Shown here one piece after another: positions 1-8,000 of a stretch of DNA of 12,647 bases (the first letter of the stretch is position 1; the number at the start of each line of letters is the position of its first letter). The DNA is from Ignavibacteriales bacterium CG12_big_fil_rev_8_21_14_0_65_30_8 (GTDB taxonomy: Bacteria > Bacteroidota > Ignavibacteria > Ignavibacteriales > Ignavibacteriaceae). The stretch covers positions 1-12,647 of the forward strand of contig PFGS01000011.1 of the NCBI GenBank assembly GCA_002783525.1. Direction: 5' to 3'. A model generated the notes under the pieces. It did no database searches. It was not told the DNA's origin and worked only from the letters and a program-made list of their open reading frames with translations. Made by a program: the position numbers and the translations under genes.

Positions 1-438
1 CGGAAAATTAACATTGAATGCACCGGCACTTACTGTAAATACTTTATATGGAAGCGGTGTGAATCCTGCAGTAAATACTATCCAAAAATTATATTGATTG
101 TAAAGCTCCTGTACTCTGAAAAATATTTCTTGTGTAAATCCAGGGAAATTAGAAAAGAAAAAAGTTGCAAGAGAAGAAAATTCATTATTTGGTGTCCACC
201 ATAAATAGTGTCCAATTAAATAACCTAAAACTGCTCCACTGATTGAACCAACTGTACATATCAAAGCAAATTTAAACGCTTTTTTTTGAGACCCTAATAC
301 TAGTGCAATTAATAAAGCATCGGGAGGAATTGGGAAAAAAGACGATTCAGCAAAAGCTAAAATAAATAGTACAGCAGCTCCGTAGGGGGTTTCAGCCCAG
401 TACAGAACCCAATCATATAATTTTCTTAAATATCTCAT
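1..438 (-). CDS. YqaA-family (VTT/DedA-like) membrane protein, C-terminus cut by window edge
   Basis: The minus strand reads open from an ATG at 436-438 to the window edge without a stop: 146 codons, with the C-terminus missing. The N-terminus begins MRYLRKLYDWVLYWAETPYG and then has a hydrophobic stretch with the motif AESSFFPIPPD (about residues 29-39), an acidic residue followed by F-P-x-P-P-D, as in the SNARE-associated/VTT (DedA-like) YqaA subgroup. A second marker, FTPLPYKVFT near residue 130, matches the re-entrant loop region of that group. These are inner-membrane proteins; relatives are linked to membrane homeostasis or lipid scrambling, but the substrate here is unknown. No Shine-Dalgarno sequence precedes the ATG. 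The gene diverges from the membrane protein at 532. Family assignment is by motif recognition; the function is not established. Confidence 0.8.
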   Translation of the reverse strand, partial: MRYLRKLYDWVLYWAETPYGAAVLFILAFAESSFFPIPPDALLIALVLGSQKKAFKFALICTVGSISGAVLGYLIGHYLWWTPNNEFSSLATFFFSNFPGFTQEIFFRVQELYNQYNFWIVFTAGFTPLPYKVFTVSAGAFNVNFP

Positions 439-531
439 CTAAATAATTTTGTTAATATTAAGCAAAAACATAATGATTTTTTATCGGATAAAGAATAACT
501 TTAATTATTAGATATTTAACAAATATTAAAT
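439..531. promoter_or_regulatory. divergent intergenic region, possible promoter
   Basis: This AT-rich spacer of 93 bases separates two divergent membrane-protein genes, so it should carry a start site for each. On the plus strand, TAATTTTG at 444-451 fits the Bacteroidota -7 pattern TAnnTTTG and would give a leader of roughly 70 bases for the gene at 532. I see no convincing -33 TTG box at the right distance, and no clear match for the minus-strand gene. In such AT-rich DNA a chance match is likely. Confidence 0.25.
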
Positions 532-1182
532 ATGTTCTCAAAAAAACATTTTATTAATTGGTTCTCATTATTATTTATAATTTCAACTATAATTATAATT
601 GCATTTAATTTTCAATTAATAAAATCCCACCCAATTTTAATAATAAACAATTTATTTGGTGCTGTATTATTAATAGTTGTCTATTATATTTCAGATAAAT
701 TTCTTAACTCAGATAAATTTGACTTATTTATTGTTTCATTAACATTTATTTTCGGCTTTATTTCTTATTTCTCATTCTTTCCGTTGATCTATTACATTAT
801 TTTTTTACTATTCTTTTTTAGAAATAATATTTTAAGATTCTTGATCTTTATATCTGTTACTGTTGCTTTCTTTTTCTTAATTCAGAAATTTATGTTAGAC
901 ATTATAAATTTTGAAATTTTTTATTGGGATTTTTCTGTAATCTGGATAATTGCCTTATATCTATTATCACTTTACACGGGATGGTTGGTCTCTGATATGC
1001 AAGAAGTTTATTTTGGCAGCGGTATAATTATTTTTTTGTGGTCAGTAATTTTTTGGATAACTAATTATACTTTTGGTGAAATTTCAGTAATATCCCTTCT
1101 TACATCAATTCCTTTCTTTTTTTTCTCAATTAGGAAATATAAAGTTGATAAATTTTTAGGAAAGGTTTATAAAAATTTATAA
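532..1182 (+). CDS. hypothetical polytopic membrane protein
   Basis: I do not recognise this 216-residue protein. It is extremely hydrophobic and rich in Phe, Ile and Leu. About seven or eight membrane segments can be drawn, near residues 9-27, 35-53, 63-81, 84-97, 100-119, 133-153, 162-180 and 184-200, followed by a short basic tail (RKYKVDKFLGKVYK). There is no signal-peptidase site, no cysteine pair and no cluster of conserved-looking charged residues in the membrane that would suggest a transporter or enzyme. The start is the only ATG near the 5' end and lacks a Shine-Dalgarno site. It is transcribed alone, divergent from the YqaA-like gene and convergent with pta, so its context gives little clue. 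The long uninterrupted frame and consistent membrane periodicity support a real gene. Confidence 0.7.
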   Translation: MFSKKHFINWFSLLFIISTIIIIAFNFQLIKSHPILIINNLFGAVLLIVVYYISDKFLNSDKFDLFIVSLTFIFGFISYFSFFPLIYYIIFLLFFFRNNILRFLIFISVTVAFFFLIQKFMLDIINFEIFYWDFSVIWIIALYLLSLYTGWLVSDMQEVYFGSGIIIFLWSVIFWITNYTFGEISVISLLTSIPFFFFSIRKYKVDKFLGKVYKNL

Positions 1183-1185
1183 ACT

Positions 1186-1213
1186 GTAGAGACGCCATAT
1201 ATAGAGACTCTAC
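1186..1213. repeat. degenerate inverted repeat between convergent genes, possible shared terminator
   Basis: GTAGAG (1186-1191) pairs perfectly with CTCTAC (1208-1213); the inner part pairs only partly, with mismatches. It begins four bases after the stop of the upstream membrane-protein gene and ends eight bases before the pta stop on the other strand, so it could serve as a weak terminator in both directions. The GTAGAGACGCC arm resembles the ends of small palindromic repeats seen in Bacteroidota and cyanobacteria, in which the second arm would read GGCGTCTCTAC; here that arm has several changes. This suggests a decayed copy, which is inference. Confidence 0.4.
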
Positions 1214-1220
1214 TATATGT

Positions 1221-2198
1221 TTAACTCATCAAAGAAGCAATACAAGCTGTGTAAACAATATCATCAACGCTGCAGCCTCTGCTAAGATCAAAGAATGGTT
1301 TATTTAGTCCTTGCACTATAGGACCAACAGCTGTAGCTCCTCCTAATCTTTCGGTTATTTTATAAGCAATATTTCCTGCATTCAGATCGGGGAAAATAAA
1401 TACATTAGCTCTGCCTGCAACATTGCTTCCAGGTGCTTTTCTTTTACCAATTGAATCTATGATCGCTGCATCAAATTGAAGTTCTCCGTCAATATTTAAC
1501 TCAGGTTTTTTCTTTTTTACAATTGATAATGAATTTAACACTTTATCTATACTTTCATGCTTAGCGCTTCCCTTAGTTGAAAAAGAAAGCATTGCAACAT
1601 TGGGTTCTTCGCCAACTAATTTTTTAAAATTGTTAGATGTTGAAATTGCTATATCAGCCAGTTGATTTTCATCAGGATCGGGAACAACTGCACAATCTGC
1701 AAAACTGTAATTAAAATTTGGTAGTATCATCAAGAAAAAACTTGAGACAACAGATATTTCCGGTTTCATTCCTACACATTGTATACCTGCCCGTAAGACA
1801 TCCCCGGTTGAAGCTAATGATCCGGCAACACTACCATCAGCCATTCCTTCTTTTATCATCATAGCGGCAAAAAACAAATTGTTTTTTACAGTTTCTCTTG
1901 CCTCTTCAATTGTAATACCTTTTTTCTTTCTAAGATTAAAATAAATATTGGCAAAGTCACTGAACTTATCTGCTGTTTTGGGGTTTATAATTCTAATTCC
2001 ATTTAATTTTAAATTTAACTTTTCGGCATCTGTTCTAATTTTATTTTCATCTCCCAAAGTAATTATTGAAGCCAAATTATCATTCAATAATTTATCGGCA
2101 GCTTTTAACACTCTTTCGTCATCTGACTCAGGTAGAATTATGGTTTTTTTATTTTGCGAAGATTTTATCTTTATATTTTCTAGAAGAGGTAGTTCCAT
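1221..2198 (-). CDS. pta: phosphate acetyltransferase
   Basis: This gene encodes Pta (EC 2.3.1.8), which interconverts acetyl-CoA plus phosphate with acetyl phosphate plus CoA in the cytoplasm, normally paired with acetate kinase for acetate formation or use. The 325-residue length is that of the short, single-domain PTA_PTB class without the regulatory DRTGG and P-loop extensions of the E. coli enzyme. The N-terminus has the family segment TIILPESDDERVLKAADKL. The C-terminal block DLSRGCSVDDIV places Ser306, Arg307 and Asp313 where the Methanosarcina enzyme has catalytic Ser309, Arg310 and Asp316. GSLASTGDVLRAG and PGSNVAGRANVFIFPDLNAG are also family hallmarks. The ATG start has a good AGGAG site 6 bases upstream. 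No ackA lies in the window, so its kinase partner must be elsewhere. The gene converges on the gene ending at 1182. Confidence 0.97.
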   Translation of the reverse strand: MELPLLENIKIKSSQNKKTIILPESDDERVLKAADKLLNDNLASIITLGDENKIRTDAEKLNLKLNGIRIINPKTADKFSDFANIYFNLRKKKGITIEEARETVKNNLFFAAMMIKEGMADGSVAGSLASTGDVLRAGIQCVGMKPEISVVSSFFLMILPNFNYSFADCAVVPDPDENQLADIAISTSNNFKKLVGEEPNVAMLSFSTKGSAKHESIDKVLNSLSIVKKKKPELNIDGELQFDAAIIDSIGKRKAPGSNVAGRANVFIFPDLNAGNIAYKITERLGGATAVGPIVQGLNKPFFDLSRGCSVDDIVYTACIASLMS

Positions 2199-2204
2199 TT
2201 TAAA

Positions 2205-2209
2205 CTCCT
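2205..2209 (-). promoter_or_regulatory. Shine-Dalgarno site of pta
   Basis: AGGAG on the minus strand, 6 bases before the pta ATG. It fixes the start and is one of only two clear Shine-Dalgarno sites in the window. Confidence 0.8.
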
Positions 2210-2385
2210 AATATCCTTATATTTATAAATTAAAATTACAAAATTTGAGAGATACTTATAAGATTTTCTTCTCTTATAATTTTTGATAAAAACATTATTT
2301 GATGAAACTTATACAAGCCAATAAATAAAGGCTTTTTCGTTGATTAATTAAATAAAAAACAATACATTCACATTTCTTATTTTTG
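2210..2385. promoter_or_regulatory. divergent intergenic region between pta and the yggS-ileS cluster
   Basis: This AT-rich region must hold promoters for pta (minus) and for the long plus-strand cluster. I could not find a convincing -7/-33 pair in either direction. A small plus-strand hairpin, AAGCC (2315-2319) with GGCTT (2330-2334) followed by T residues, lies about 50 bases before yggS; its 5-bp stem is too short to call a terminator or attenuator with confidence. No small ORF or RNA gene is apparent. Confidence 0.4.
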
Positions 2386-3087
2386 ATGATAGAAGAAAAA
2401 CTTAATAAGATTAAAGAAAACATATTTGATATATGTTCTAAATCAAACAGAGATCCTGCTCAAATAAAAATTATTGCTGTCTCTAAAAATTTTGGTATTA
2501 GACATATTCAAGAAGCTTTGGCTGCTGGACAAATTGATTTCGGAGAAAACAGACCCCAGGAATTAGACGGAAAGTCAAAATTAATAAACGAAAATATTTG
2601 CTGGCACTTTATCGGTAATCTTCAAAAGAACAAAGTTAAATATGTTGTTAGAACAGCTGAGTTTATTCACTCTGTTAATTCATTAGCGCTGGCAGAGGAA
2701 ATAAACAAACGGGCTGAAAAGTCAGAGAAAATTCAAAAAATTTTAGTTGAGATAAATACTTCCGGAGAAGAAACAAAACAAGGGTTATCAAAAGATTCTG
2801 AAATTGATAATATAATTTATAAAATTAGTGAATTGAAGAACCTTAAACTTATCGGATTGATGACTATGGCACCCTATACTGAAGATGAAAATAAAATCAG
2901 AAAAAGTTTTATTTTTTTGCGTATGTTAAAAGATAAATTTGTCCAAAATGGTGTAGAACTAAAACATTTATCTATGGGAATGTCATCAGATTATAAAATT
3001 GCAATTGAAGAAGGAGCAACAATGATAAGAATAGGTTCAGCTATTTTTGGAGAAAGAGATTATACAAAAAGTTGGAGAGAATTATGA
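2386..3087 (+). CDS. yggS: YggS/PROSC-family pyridoxal-phosphate homeostasis protein
   Basis: This cytoplasmic PLP-binding protein has an alanine-racemase-like TIM-barrel fold without known catalysis, and it buffers free PLP and affects amino-acid and keto-acid pools. Starting at the ATG at 2386 it has 233 residues, the usual family length. Lys34 in KIIAVSKNF is the expected PLP Schiff-base lysine (Lys36 in E. coli YggS). Other family blocks are FGENRPQEL, WHFIGNLQKNK, LMTMAPYTED, LSMGMSSDYKIAIEEG and RIGSAIFGER, which supply phosphate-binding contacts. A TTG codon immediately upstream (2383) is in frame but adds only one residue, so ATG is preferred. No Shine-Dalgarno site is visible. The last codons overlap the next gene by ATGA (3084-3087), implying translational coupling. 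The neighbouring divIVA recalls Firmicutes, where the orthologue ylmE lies in the same cluster. Confidence 0.96.
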   Translation: MIEEKLNKIKENIFDICSKSNRDPAQIKIIAVSKNFGIRHIQEALAAGQIDFGENRPQELDGKSKLINENICWHFIGNLQKNKVKYVVRTAEFIHSVNSLALAEEINKRAEKSEKIQKILVEINTSGEETKQGLSKDSEIDNIIYKISELKNLKLIGLMTMAPYTEDENKIRKSFIFLRMLKDKFVQNGVELKHLSMGMSSDYKIAIEEGATMIRIGSAIFGERDYTKSWREL

Positions 3088-3623
3088 AAATCTCACCGCT
3101 AAATATAAAAAGACAAGAATTCAGTAAAGCCATTAGGGGTTTTGATACTGACGAGGTAGAAGCTTTTCTTGCAAAACTTGCTGATGAATTTGAAAATCTT
3201 CAAAGAGTAAATGATACTTTGACAAAAGAATTGGAAAATGCACGAGAAAAACTTGCTGAGTTTAGACGCATTGAAAAAAACCTACAGGATACTTTGCTAA
3301 GAGCACAGGAATCATCTTCAAAGTCAATTGAATCAACAAAAAGGCAATCAACTTTAATGATAAAAGAAGCTGAAGTAAAAGCCTCTCAGATTTTAGAAAA
3401 AGCCAGAGAAGATGCAAATGAAATTAGAACTGCTGTTCTGCATCTTAGAGATGAAAGGGATTTAATTGTTTCTAAATTAAAATCAATAATACATTCACAA
3501 GCTCAATTGGTTGAACTAAAATTAACCAGTGGTGAAGAAGAAACAGATGCTGAACAATTCAGTTTTGAAAGCAAAGAAAAACTAAAAGTAGATATTGATG
3601 ATATTGTTAAAAAATTATTATAA
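3084..3623 (+). CDS. divIVA: DivIVA-domain coiled-coil protein
   Basis: This is a 179-residue DivIVA-family protein. The family binds curved membrane at poles or septa and recruits division, chromosome-anchoring or wall-synthesis factors. The N-terminal domain (1-40) reads MKISPLNIKRQEFSKAIRGF and then DTDEVEAFL, an almost exact match to the family start. The rest is predominantly coiled coil (about 33-140), rich in Glu, Lys and Ala, ending in an acidic linker and an amphipathic tail (KVDIDDIVKKLL). At position 17, where B. subtilis DivIVA has the membrane-inserting Phe, this protein has Ile; the adjacent Arg18 is kept. The ATG at 3084 overlaps the yggS stop and is preceded by GGAGAG (3074-3079). 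A TTG at 3072 would add four residues ahead of the conserved Met-Lys-Ile start and is rejected. The phosphorylase gene follows two bases after its stop. Confidence 0.9.
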   Translation: MKISPLNIKRQEFSKAIRGFDTDEVEAFLAKLADEFENLQRVNDTLTKELENAREKLAEFRRIEKNLQDTLLRAQESSSKSIESTKRQSTLMIKEAEVKASQILEKAREDANEIRTAVLHLRDERDLIVSKLKSIIHSQAQLVELKLTSGEEETDAEQFSFESKEKLKVDIDDIVKKLL

Positions 3624-3625
3624 AT

Positions 3626-4447
3626 ATGAGTGAATTAATTTCTAATATACAAGAGACGCTTAAAGTAATAAGAGAATATACAAAGGATGAATACTCTGTA
3701 GGGATAATATTGGGTACAGGCCTTGGAGGTTTAGTAAAAGAAATAAAAATTGAACATCAAATTGATTACTCAAAGCTTCCCCACTTACCTTTATCAACAG
3801 TTGAATCGCACAAAGGAAAACTTATTTTTGGAACTCTTGGTGATAAAAAAGTTGTAGCAATGCAAGGACGCTTTCATTACTATGAAGGTTATTCAATGCA
3901 GCAAATAACTTATCCTGTAAGAGTTATGAAATTTCTTGGTGTTAAAACTTTATTGGTTTCAAATGCCTGTGGCGGTATGAATCCTGTTTATCAACGCGGT
4001 GATATAATGCTGATGGTTGATCACATTAACTTTTTAGGCGACAATCCTTTAATTGGTAAAAATGAAGATGAATTAGGGCCAAGATTTCCGGATATGAGTG
4101 AACCATATGATAATGAATTGATTTCTCTTGCTGAAGAAGTAGCACTTAAAAATAAAATAAAAGTACAAAAAGGTGTTTATATTGCTGTCCCCGGTCCTAA
4201 TTTGGAAACAAAAGCTGAATACAGGTTTTTACGTGCAACTGGTGCAGATGTAGTAGGAATGTCCACAATTCCTGAAAATATTGTTGCAAATCATATGGGA
4301 ATTAAAGTGTTGGGAATTAGCATTATAACAGATGAATGTTTCCCGGATTCTTTACAACCTGTAAATGTTAAGGAAATAATAGCCACTGCTCAAATAGCTG
4401 AACCAAAAATGACATTAATAATGAGTGAAGTAATAAAAAAATTATGA
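3626..4447 (+). CDS. punA: purine nucleoside phosphorylase (trimeric PNP/MTAP family)
   Basis: This 273-residue enzyme should split purine nucleosides with phosphate to a free base and ribose 1-phosphate (EC 2.4.2.1) in cytoplasmic purine salvage. The length and motifs are those of the trimeric low-mass PNP family: GTGLGG (30-35, phosphate loop), STVESHKGKLIFG with His62, GRFHYYEGY (81-89), VSNACGGMNP, GDIMLMVDHINFLGDNPL, and PGPNLETKAEYR, where Glu194 corresponds to the base-binding Glu201 of human PNP. Two specificity positions differ: Asp236 sits where human PNP has Asn243, and by my alignment a Val replaces His257, both closer to methylthioadenosine phosphorylase. Substrate preference may therefore include 6-amino purines. 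The gene begins two bases after divIVA and its stop overlaps the next start by ATGA (4444-4447). Function in the family is firm; exact substrate is not. Confidence 0.93.
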   Translation: MSELISNIQETLKVIREYTKDEYSVGIILGTGLGGLVKEIKIEHQIDYSKLPHLPLSTVESHKGKLIFGTLGDKKVVAMQGRFHYYEGYSMQQITYPVRVMKFLGVKTLLVSNACGGMNPVYQRGDIMLMVDHINFLGDNPLIGKNEDELGPRFPDMSEPYDNELISLAEEVALKNKIKVQKGVYIAVPGPNLETKAEYRFLRATGADVVGMSTIPENIVANHMGIKVLGISIITDECFPDSLQPVNVKEIIATAQIAEPKMTLIMSEVIKKL

Positions 4448-5061
4448 AAAATTTAAAAGTTCCTTTATATCATTTTTTAATACCAATACTTTTGGCTTTG
4501 TTGATGTTCGGATCAAATTTTTTAAACACAAACATATTTGATTTTGGCACCAATGCTTTTGCTGTATGGTTTATTATGCTTCTATTATGTTTTGCCTGCG
4601 GATGGTATATGGACAGAACACTTAATTGGGTTTTCGGTGGAAAAGTGATTTTTGCAACTATTGTATCGGCTACATTTATTAGTCTGATTGTGGTTGTTAC
4701 ATTCAGAGAATATTTCTTTAACAGTCAAACTGTTGTAGAAGATTTGATAATGTATACCCTTAGAAATATTACTCTTGGTGCGGTTTCATTTTTCGGTCTT
4801 GCCGTAGGAGAGATATTAATTTTAGAAAAAAATTATGCAATTGTTTCAGAAAAATTAGAATTGTTCGAAAAAGTTTTAAAAGATTCAAACAAAGAAGCAG
4901 AATTAAAAATTAAAGAAGCAGAATTAAAAGCTGAAAAAATTATACATGCTTCAGAAATGGAAGCAAAAGAAGTTTTGATGAAAAAAGAAAGAATTCAAAA
5001 AGAGTTAAAAGATTTTATTCAGATCGAAAAAGAATTAATAAGAAAATACGAAAACCTCTAG
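4444..5061 (+). CDS. four-helix membrane protein with cytoplasmic coiled-coil tail
   Basis: I do not recognise a named family for this 205-residue protein. Four membrane segments are evident near residues 8-24, 39-56, 66-86 and 108-126. The rest (about 128-204) is a charged, heptad-patterned helix rich in Glu, Lys and Ala, which the topology suggests is cytoplasmic. Residues 156-177 (starting IKEAELKAEKIIHA) resemble residues 93-114 of the DivIVA protein one gene upstream (IKEAEVKASQILEK), with 10 of 22 positions identical. The start overlaps the phosphorylase stop by ATGA, so the two are probably translationally coupled. Tandem TAG stops (5059-5064) end it, and ileS begins 24 bases later. 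A role as a membrane anchor or partner for DivIVA is attractive but inferred; the likeness could be generic coiled-coil composition. Confidence 0.8.
   Translation: MKNLKVPLYHFLIPILLALLMFGSNFLNTNIFDFGTNAFAVWFIMLLLCFACGWYMDRTLNWVFGGKVIFATIVSATFISLIVVVTFREYFFNSQTVVEDLIMYTLRNITLGAVSFFGLAVGEILILEKNYAIVSEKLELFEKVLKDSNKEAELKIKEAELKAEKIIHASEMEAKEVLMKKERIQKELKDFIQIEKELIRKYENL
4891..4929 (+). repeat. 18-base direct repeat encoding a duplicated heptad
   Basis: AAAGAAGCAGAATTAAAA occurs exactly at 4891-4908 and again at 4912-4929, 21 bases apart. The period is seven codons, one coiled-coil heptad (KEAELK twice), so the tail of the membrane-coil protein seems to have grown by a recent in-frame duplication. 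Confidence 0.85.
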
Positions 5062-5085
5062 TAGTACAAATAAATACAGATCAAA

Positions 5086-8000
5086 ATGTTTACACAAAAT
5101 TTAGATAAAATTAATTACCCTGAAATAGAAAATAAAATATTAGAGTTTTGGGAGAAAAATAAAATTTTTGAGAAAAGTGTTTCTTCAAAGGATGAATCAA
5201 AACCTTTCACTTTTTACGAAGGACCTCCGACTGCTAACGGTAAACCTGGAATTCACCACGTTATTTCCAGAACTTTAAAAGATCTTGTCTGCAGATATAA
5301 AACAATGCAGGGTTATAAAGTAAACAGAAAAGCAGGTTGGGATACACATGGTCTGCCGGTTGAAATTGAAGTTGAAAAATCATTAGGTATAAAACATAAA
5401 AGTGAGATCCCAGAATTTGGAGTAGAAAAATATAATAAAGCCTGCAGAGACTCCGTTTTTACTTATAAGGACCTTTGGGAAAAAATGACAACCCGTATGG
5501 GTTATTGGATAGACCTTGATGATGCTTATATAACATTTACAAATAATTATATAGAATCTGTTTGGTGGGCATTAAAAACTTTATTTGATAAAGGATTAAT
5601 TTATAAAGATTATAAAATTGTTCCTCAAGATCCACATTCTGAAACAGTTCTTTCTTCACACGAATTAGCCCTTGGTTACAGAGATACAAAAGATCCTTCA
5701 GTTTATGTGTTATTTAAAATTAAAAACTCTGACGAATATTTTCTTGTATGGACAACAACACCCTGGACTCTTATCTCTAATGTTGCACTAGCTGTTGGTG
5801 AAGATATAGATTATGTAAAAATAAAAACAGAAGACAAAAAAATAATTCTTGCTAAAGAAAGACTTGGCGTACTAAAAGGTGAATATGAAATTCTTGAAGA
5901 GATAAAAGGAAGTAAGCTAAAGAATACAGAATACGAACAACTATTTGATTACCTAAGCGTTGATAAAAAAGCTTTTTATGTTTTAACCGGTGATTTTGTT
6001 AGCACAGAAGATGGATCAGGAATTGTACACATTGCTCCTGCATTTGGCGTTGATGATTATGAATTAAGTAAAGAATTTGATCTGCCAATGCTTCAGCCTG
6101 TTACAAGAGCCGGGCTTTTTACGAACGATATAAAAGATTTTGCAGGACAATTTGTAAAAGATGCTGATCCTGGAATTATCAACAAACTAAAAGAAGAAGG
6201 AAAACTTTATAAAAAAGAAACAATTACTCACTCATACCCTTTTAGCTGGAGAAATGATACAGTACCAATAATCTATTATGCTAGAGAATCCTGGTTTATA
6301 AGAACTACTCAGCTTGCCAAAAGAATGGTAGAGTTAAATAAAACTATTAATTGGCATCCACCTGAAGTAGGTGAAGGAAGATTTGGTAACTGGCTTGAAG
6401 AAAATAAAGATTGGGCTTTATCTAGAGATAGATTTTGGGCAACACCTCTTCCAATTTGGGTAAATGAAAATGGTGATTCGTTTGCTGTCGGTAGTATAGA
6501 AGAATTAAAGGAAGGATTCATTGAAGAAAACGGAAAAAGAACAAAGGTAAGTGAACTAAAAGATATTGATCTGCATAAACCGTTTGTTGATAATATTCTT
6601 TTTGAAAAAGACGGTAAAATTTTTAAAAGAACACCTGAAGTAATTGATGTATGGTTTGATTCAGGTTCTATGCCTTTTGCTCAATATCATTATCCATTTG
6701 AAAATAAAGAATTATTTGAAAAGACATCTTTTCCTTCTGATTATATATGTGAAGGTGTAGACCAGACACGCGGATGGTTTTATACTATGCATGCAATCTC
6801 AACAATGTTATTCGACAGTGTTGCTTATAAAAACATCATTGTAAATGAATTGATATTAGACAAAACCGGAATGAAAATGTCCAAATCAAAAGGCAATACT
6901 GTAGATCCTTTTATGCTTTTTGATAAATACGGTGCTGACACAACTCGTTGGTATTTAACGGTTACAAGTCCGCCCTGGAGAACAACTTTATTTGATGAAG
7001 ACGGACTGAAAGAAGTTCAAAGAAAATTTTTTGGAACCTTGTTAAATATATATTCATTCTTTGCATTGTATGCCAACATAGATAAATTCAATTATTCAGA
7101 AGAAAAAATTACATTTGAAAAAAGACCTGAAATTGACAGATGGATTCTCTCAAAGCTGGGTTCAATTATAATTGAATATAACAAGAACATGGACGGTTAT
7201 AATTTAACAAAAGCCGCCAGGTTAGTTTCTGACTTTACAATAGATCAGCTTTCCAATTGGTATATACGCCGCTGCAGAAGAAGATTTTGGAAATCTGAAA
7301 TGAATGAAAATAAATTATCTGCTTATCAAACTTTATATGAATGCTTGATCACAATTATTAAAATGGCTGCTCCATTTATACCTTTTATAACTGAAGAACT
7401 TTATCTTAATTTAAATTCTGTTACCAAAAAAGAAAATTTTGAATCTATTCATTTATCACATATTCCTAAACCTGAATATTCAAACAAAGAATTAGAAGAC
7501 AAAATGGAAATTGCTCAGCAGGTAGTTTATCTAACCAGAGCAATGAGAGCAAAAGCCAATTTAAAAGTAAGACAACCACTTGAAAAAATAATGGTAGTTG
7601 TTGATAAATCTAAACAAAATGCTGTAAAACAAATGCAGGATGTTATTTTAGACGAAGTTAATATTAAAGAATTAGTTTTGTTAGATGATGATTCAGGAAT
7701 TGTTAATAAAACAGCAAAACCAAATTTTAAATCTATTGGACCAAAATTCGGTAAAAACGTAAAAAAAGTTGCTGAAGCAATAAGAAACTTTACAAAAGAA
7801 AACATTGATAGCTTGGTAACAAATCATAATATTGATATAACTATTGACGGAAAATCACTTGCTATTGCCCTTGAAGATGTGGAAATTTTAGGCTCTGAAA
7901 TTAAGGGTTGGGTAGTTGAAAGCACCGAGGGTGTTACTGTAGCAATTGACTCTGAACTTTCTGATGAATTAATTGCAGAAGGACTTGCAAGAGAGTTTGT

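Noticed and set aside
1948..2211. Plus-strand open frame opposite the pta 5' end
   Set aside because: It lies wholly across a well-supported gene and its upstream region; its product shows no family motif.
2315..2337. AAGCC/GGCTT hairpin with T tract upstream of yggS
   Set aside because: A 5-bp stem with a ten-base loop in AT-rich DNA is too weak to call a terminator or attenuator.
2383..2385. TTG as the yggS start
   Set aside because: It lies directly before ATG, adds one residue and has no ribosome site; ATG at 2386 is the simpler start.
2378..2385. TATTTTTG matching the Bacteroidota -7 pattern
   Set aside because: It abuts the yggS ATG, so transcription would start inside the gene.
3072..3083. 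Upstream TTG start for the DivIVA protein
   Set aside because: It would add Met-Glu-Arg-Ile before the conserved family start; the ATG at 3084 forms an ATGA overlap with yggS and has GGAGAG upstream.
5062..5085. T-box or other riboswitch before ileS
   Set aside because: The gap is only 24 bases, with no room for a leader structure.
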